Part shown: one piece after another, positions 63,208 to 64,000 of the stretch
Numbering within the stretch: the first letter of the stretch is position 1
Layout of the letters: every line of letters begins with the position of its first letter
DNA from: Heliomarina baculiformis
Lineage (GTDB): Bacteria; Pseudomonadota; Alphaproteobacteria; Rhodobacterales; Rhodobacteraceae
Length of the DNA: 64,000 nt
Reading direction: 5' to 3'
NCBI RefSeq assembly: GCF_019966545.1
Contig: NZ_JAIMIC010000001.1
Coordinates: 310,001 to 374,000 of the forward strand
The notes under the pieces: generated by a model
Databases searched by the model: none
What the model saw: only the letters and a program-made list of their open reading frames with translations
What the model was told of the DNA's origin: nothing
Program-made: the position numbers and the translations under genes

Positions 63208-64000
63208 TCACGAATGGAACCGTTGCCGGTATTCTCCCGGCGTCAGTCCGACAATCCTGTGGAATATCTTGCGGAACGCCCCGGCATCGGAATAGCCAAC
63301 CTCCCAAGAAACGCGCTCAACCGGCAGGAGGCCGAATTGCAACAGCTCCTGTGCCTTCGCCACCCGCAGCCGCTGCGCGTATTCCGTCGTGGTCAGGCCG
63401 GTCGCCTTCTGAAACCGGCGCAACAGCGTTCGCTCTTCCAGACCCGCCTCTGCCGCCAGCGTTGCAAGCCGCGCGTCCTTGCCCTCCTGCCGCTGCAGGA
63501 AGTGCTGGACCTTCAGGATCGCTGCGTCGCCATGACTTAGACGGGGCGAGAACCCGCTGTAATACCGCTGTTCCCGTCCCGGAGGGTCGACGAGCATCAT
63601 CCGCGCCGTCGCGGCCATGACCACCGGGCCCAGGAACCGATCGACCAGCTTGAGTCCGAGATCCGTCCAGGACATCAGCCCCCCCGCCGAGAGGATGTCG
63701 CCACCATCGACGATCAGACGATCCGGGTCGAGATCCACATCCGGAAACCTCTCGCGGAAGGCATCGGCATAGGCCCAGTGCGTCGTGGCTGCGCGCCCGT
63801 CCAGCAGCCCCGTCTCGGCCAGCAGGAACGCGCCACCGCAGACCGAGGCCAGCACGGCTCCTTCGCCGTGGCGCTCCCGCAGCCAGCCAGCAATCGGCGC
63901 GGCGGCACCGGCGCTGATCGGCGGCTCCAGCGAGGGCGGCAGGATCAGGACATGGCAGGGATCATCGGCGGCCCCAGTCAAATCCTGCAATTTGTCTGCG
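63208..64000 (-). CDS. GlxA-family AraC-type regulator, 5' end cut by the window
   Basis: At least 264 residues are visible and the frame stays open to the right edge, so the N-terminus is missing. The first part is a DJ-1/PfpI-like domain ([26 protein letters not shown]). From about 180 residues before the end comes an AraC helix-turn-helix pair: [36 protein letters not shown] and [32 protein letters not shown]. It is a transcription activator of unknown signal, probably for the adjacent SDR gene. Confidence 0.92.
   Translation of the reverse strand, partial: ADKLQDLTGAADDPCHVLILPPSLEPPISAGAAAPIAGWLRERHGEGAVLASVCGGAFLLAETGLLDGRAATTHWAYADAFRERFPDVDLDPDRLIVDGGDILSAGGLMSWTDLGLKLVDRFLGPVVMAATARMMLVDPPGREQRYYSGFSPRLSHGDAAILKVQHFLQRQEGKDARLATLAAEAGLEERTLLRRFQKATGLTTTEYAQRLRVAKAQELLQFGLLPVERVSWEVGYSDAGAFRKIFHRIVGLTPGEYRQRFHS

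Noticed and set aside
54662-64000. A second copy of the tRNA-Glu 3' end marking the far end of the island
   Set aside because: I scanned for the T-arm/acceptor sequence and did not find it; the right boundary may lie beyond the window or use only a very short core.

Overview
The window reads as a chromosome segment of a marine-type alphaproteobacterium of the Rhodobacteraceae (Roseobacter group or close kin). Several things point there: the order nusB-ribH-ribB-ribE next to ribD-nrdR, an MmcB-family gene beside a 6S RNA, the family-restricted DUF6476 and DUF6324 proteins, an RpoH-type sigma factor with its RpoH box, a cisplatin-response type ATP-dependent ligase paired with its exonuclease, a soxBDAG operon, and a tRNA-His that lacks the extra 5' G. 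No species can be named from the sequence alone.

Core part, 1 to about 54.6 kb (visibly GC-rich, densely packed). 1-9 kb: end of glmS, a flavin-binding protein, an Hsp15-like S4 protein, a SUV3-like helicase, an SCP2 protein with a lipase-like hydrolase, and the exonuclease/ligase pair. 9-19 kb: PepF peptidase, acetyltransferases, a zinc-finger DksA-like protein, a dipeptidase, pssA-psd for phosphatidylethanolamine, rpoH with a heat-shock-like promoter, RluD-type pseudouridine synthase, tRNA-His and mmcB. 19-30 kb: 6S RNA, then the riboflavin genes (nusB, ribH, ribB with a dead GTP cyclohydrolase II half, a conserved unknown, ribE, then ribD and nrdR), split by a three-gene capsule cassette on the other strand (kpsS, an export lipoprotein, kpsC). 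30-36 kb: YjbQ, two tandem secreted paralogues of unknown function, rpoD and dnaG. 36-43 kb: heterotetrameric sarcosine oxidase soxBDAG and glutamate dehydrogenase. 43-46 kb: a vWA/TadG-like protein and two TadE-like pseudopilins. 46-54.5 kb: a beta-hydroxyacid dehydrogenase, a Hint-domain protein, pirin, a TetR regulator, homoserine dehydrogenase, class II fructose-1,6-bisphosphatase and RecJ.

Accessory part, 54.6 to about 62.4 kb (visibly more A+T-rich up to about 60.8 kb). It starts exactly at a tRNA-Glu whose 3' half also encodes, on the opposite strand, the last residues of a serine recombinase. Behind it lie a small unknown, then a compact three-gene minus-strand unit: a small multi-pass membrane protein, a protein with an N-terminal nucleoside-deoxyribosyltransferase/TIR-like domain and a C-terminal region that I read as a prokaryotic STING (cyclic-dinucleotide receptor) domain, and a 133-residue unknown. 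A divergent HNH-type endonuclease follows, and then a decayed tyrosine integrase with its usual small upstream gene. No CD-NTase cyclase is present, so the STING-like unit is an orphan relative to known CBASS operons; this is the most interesting find of the window. The window ends in an SDR oxidoreductase and a GlxA/AraC-type regulator cut by the right edge.
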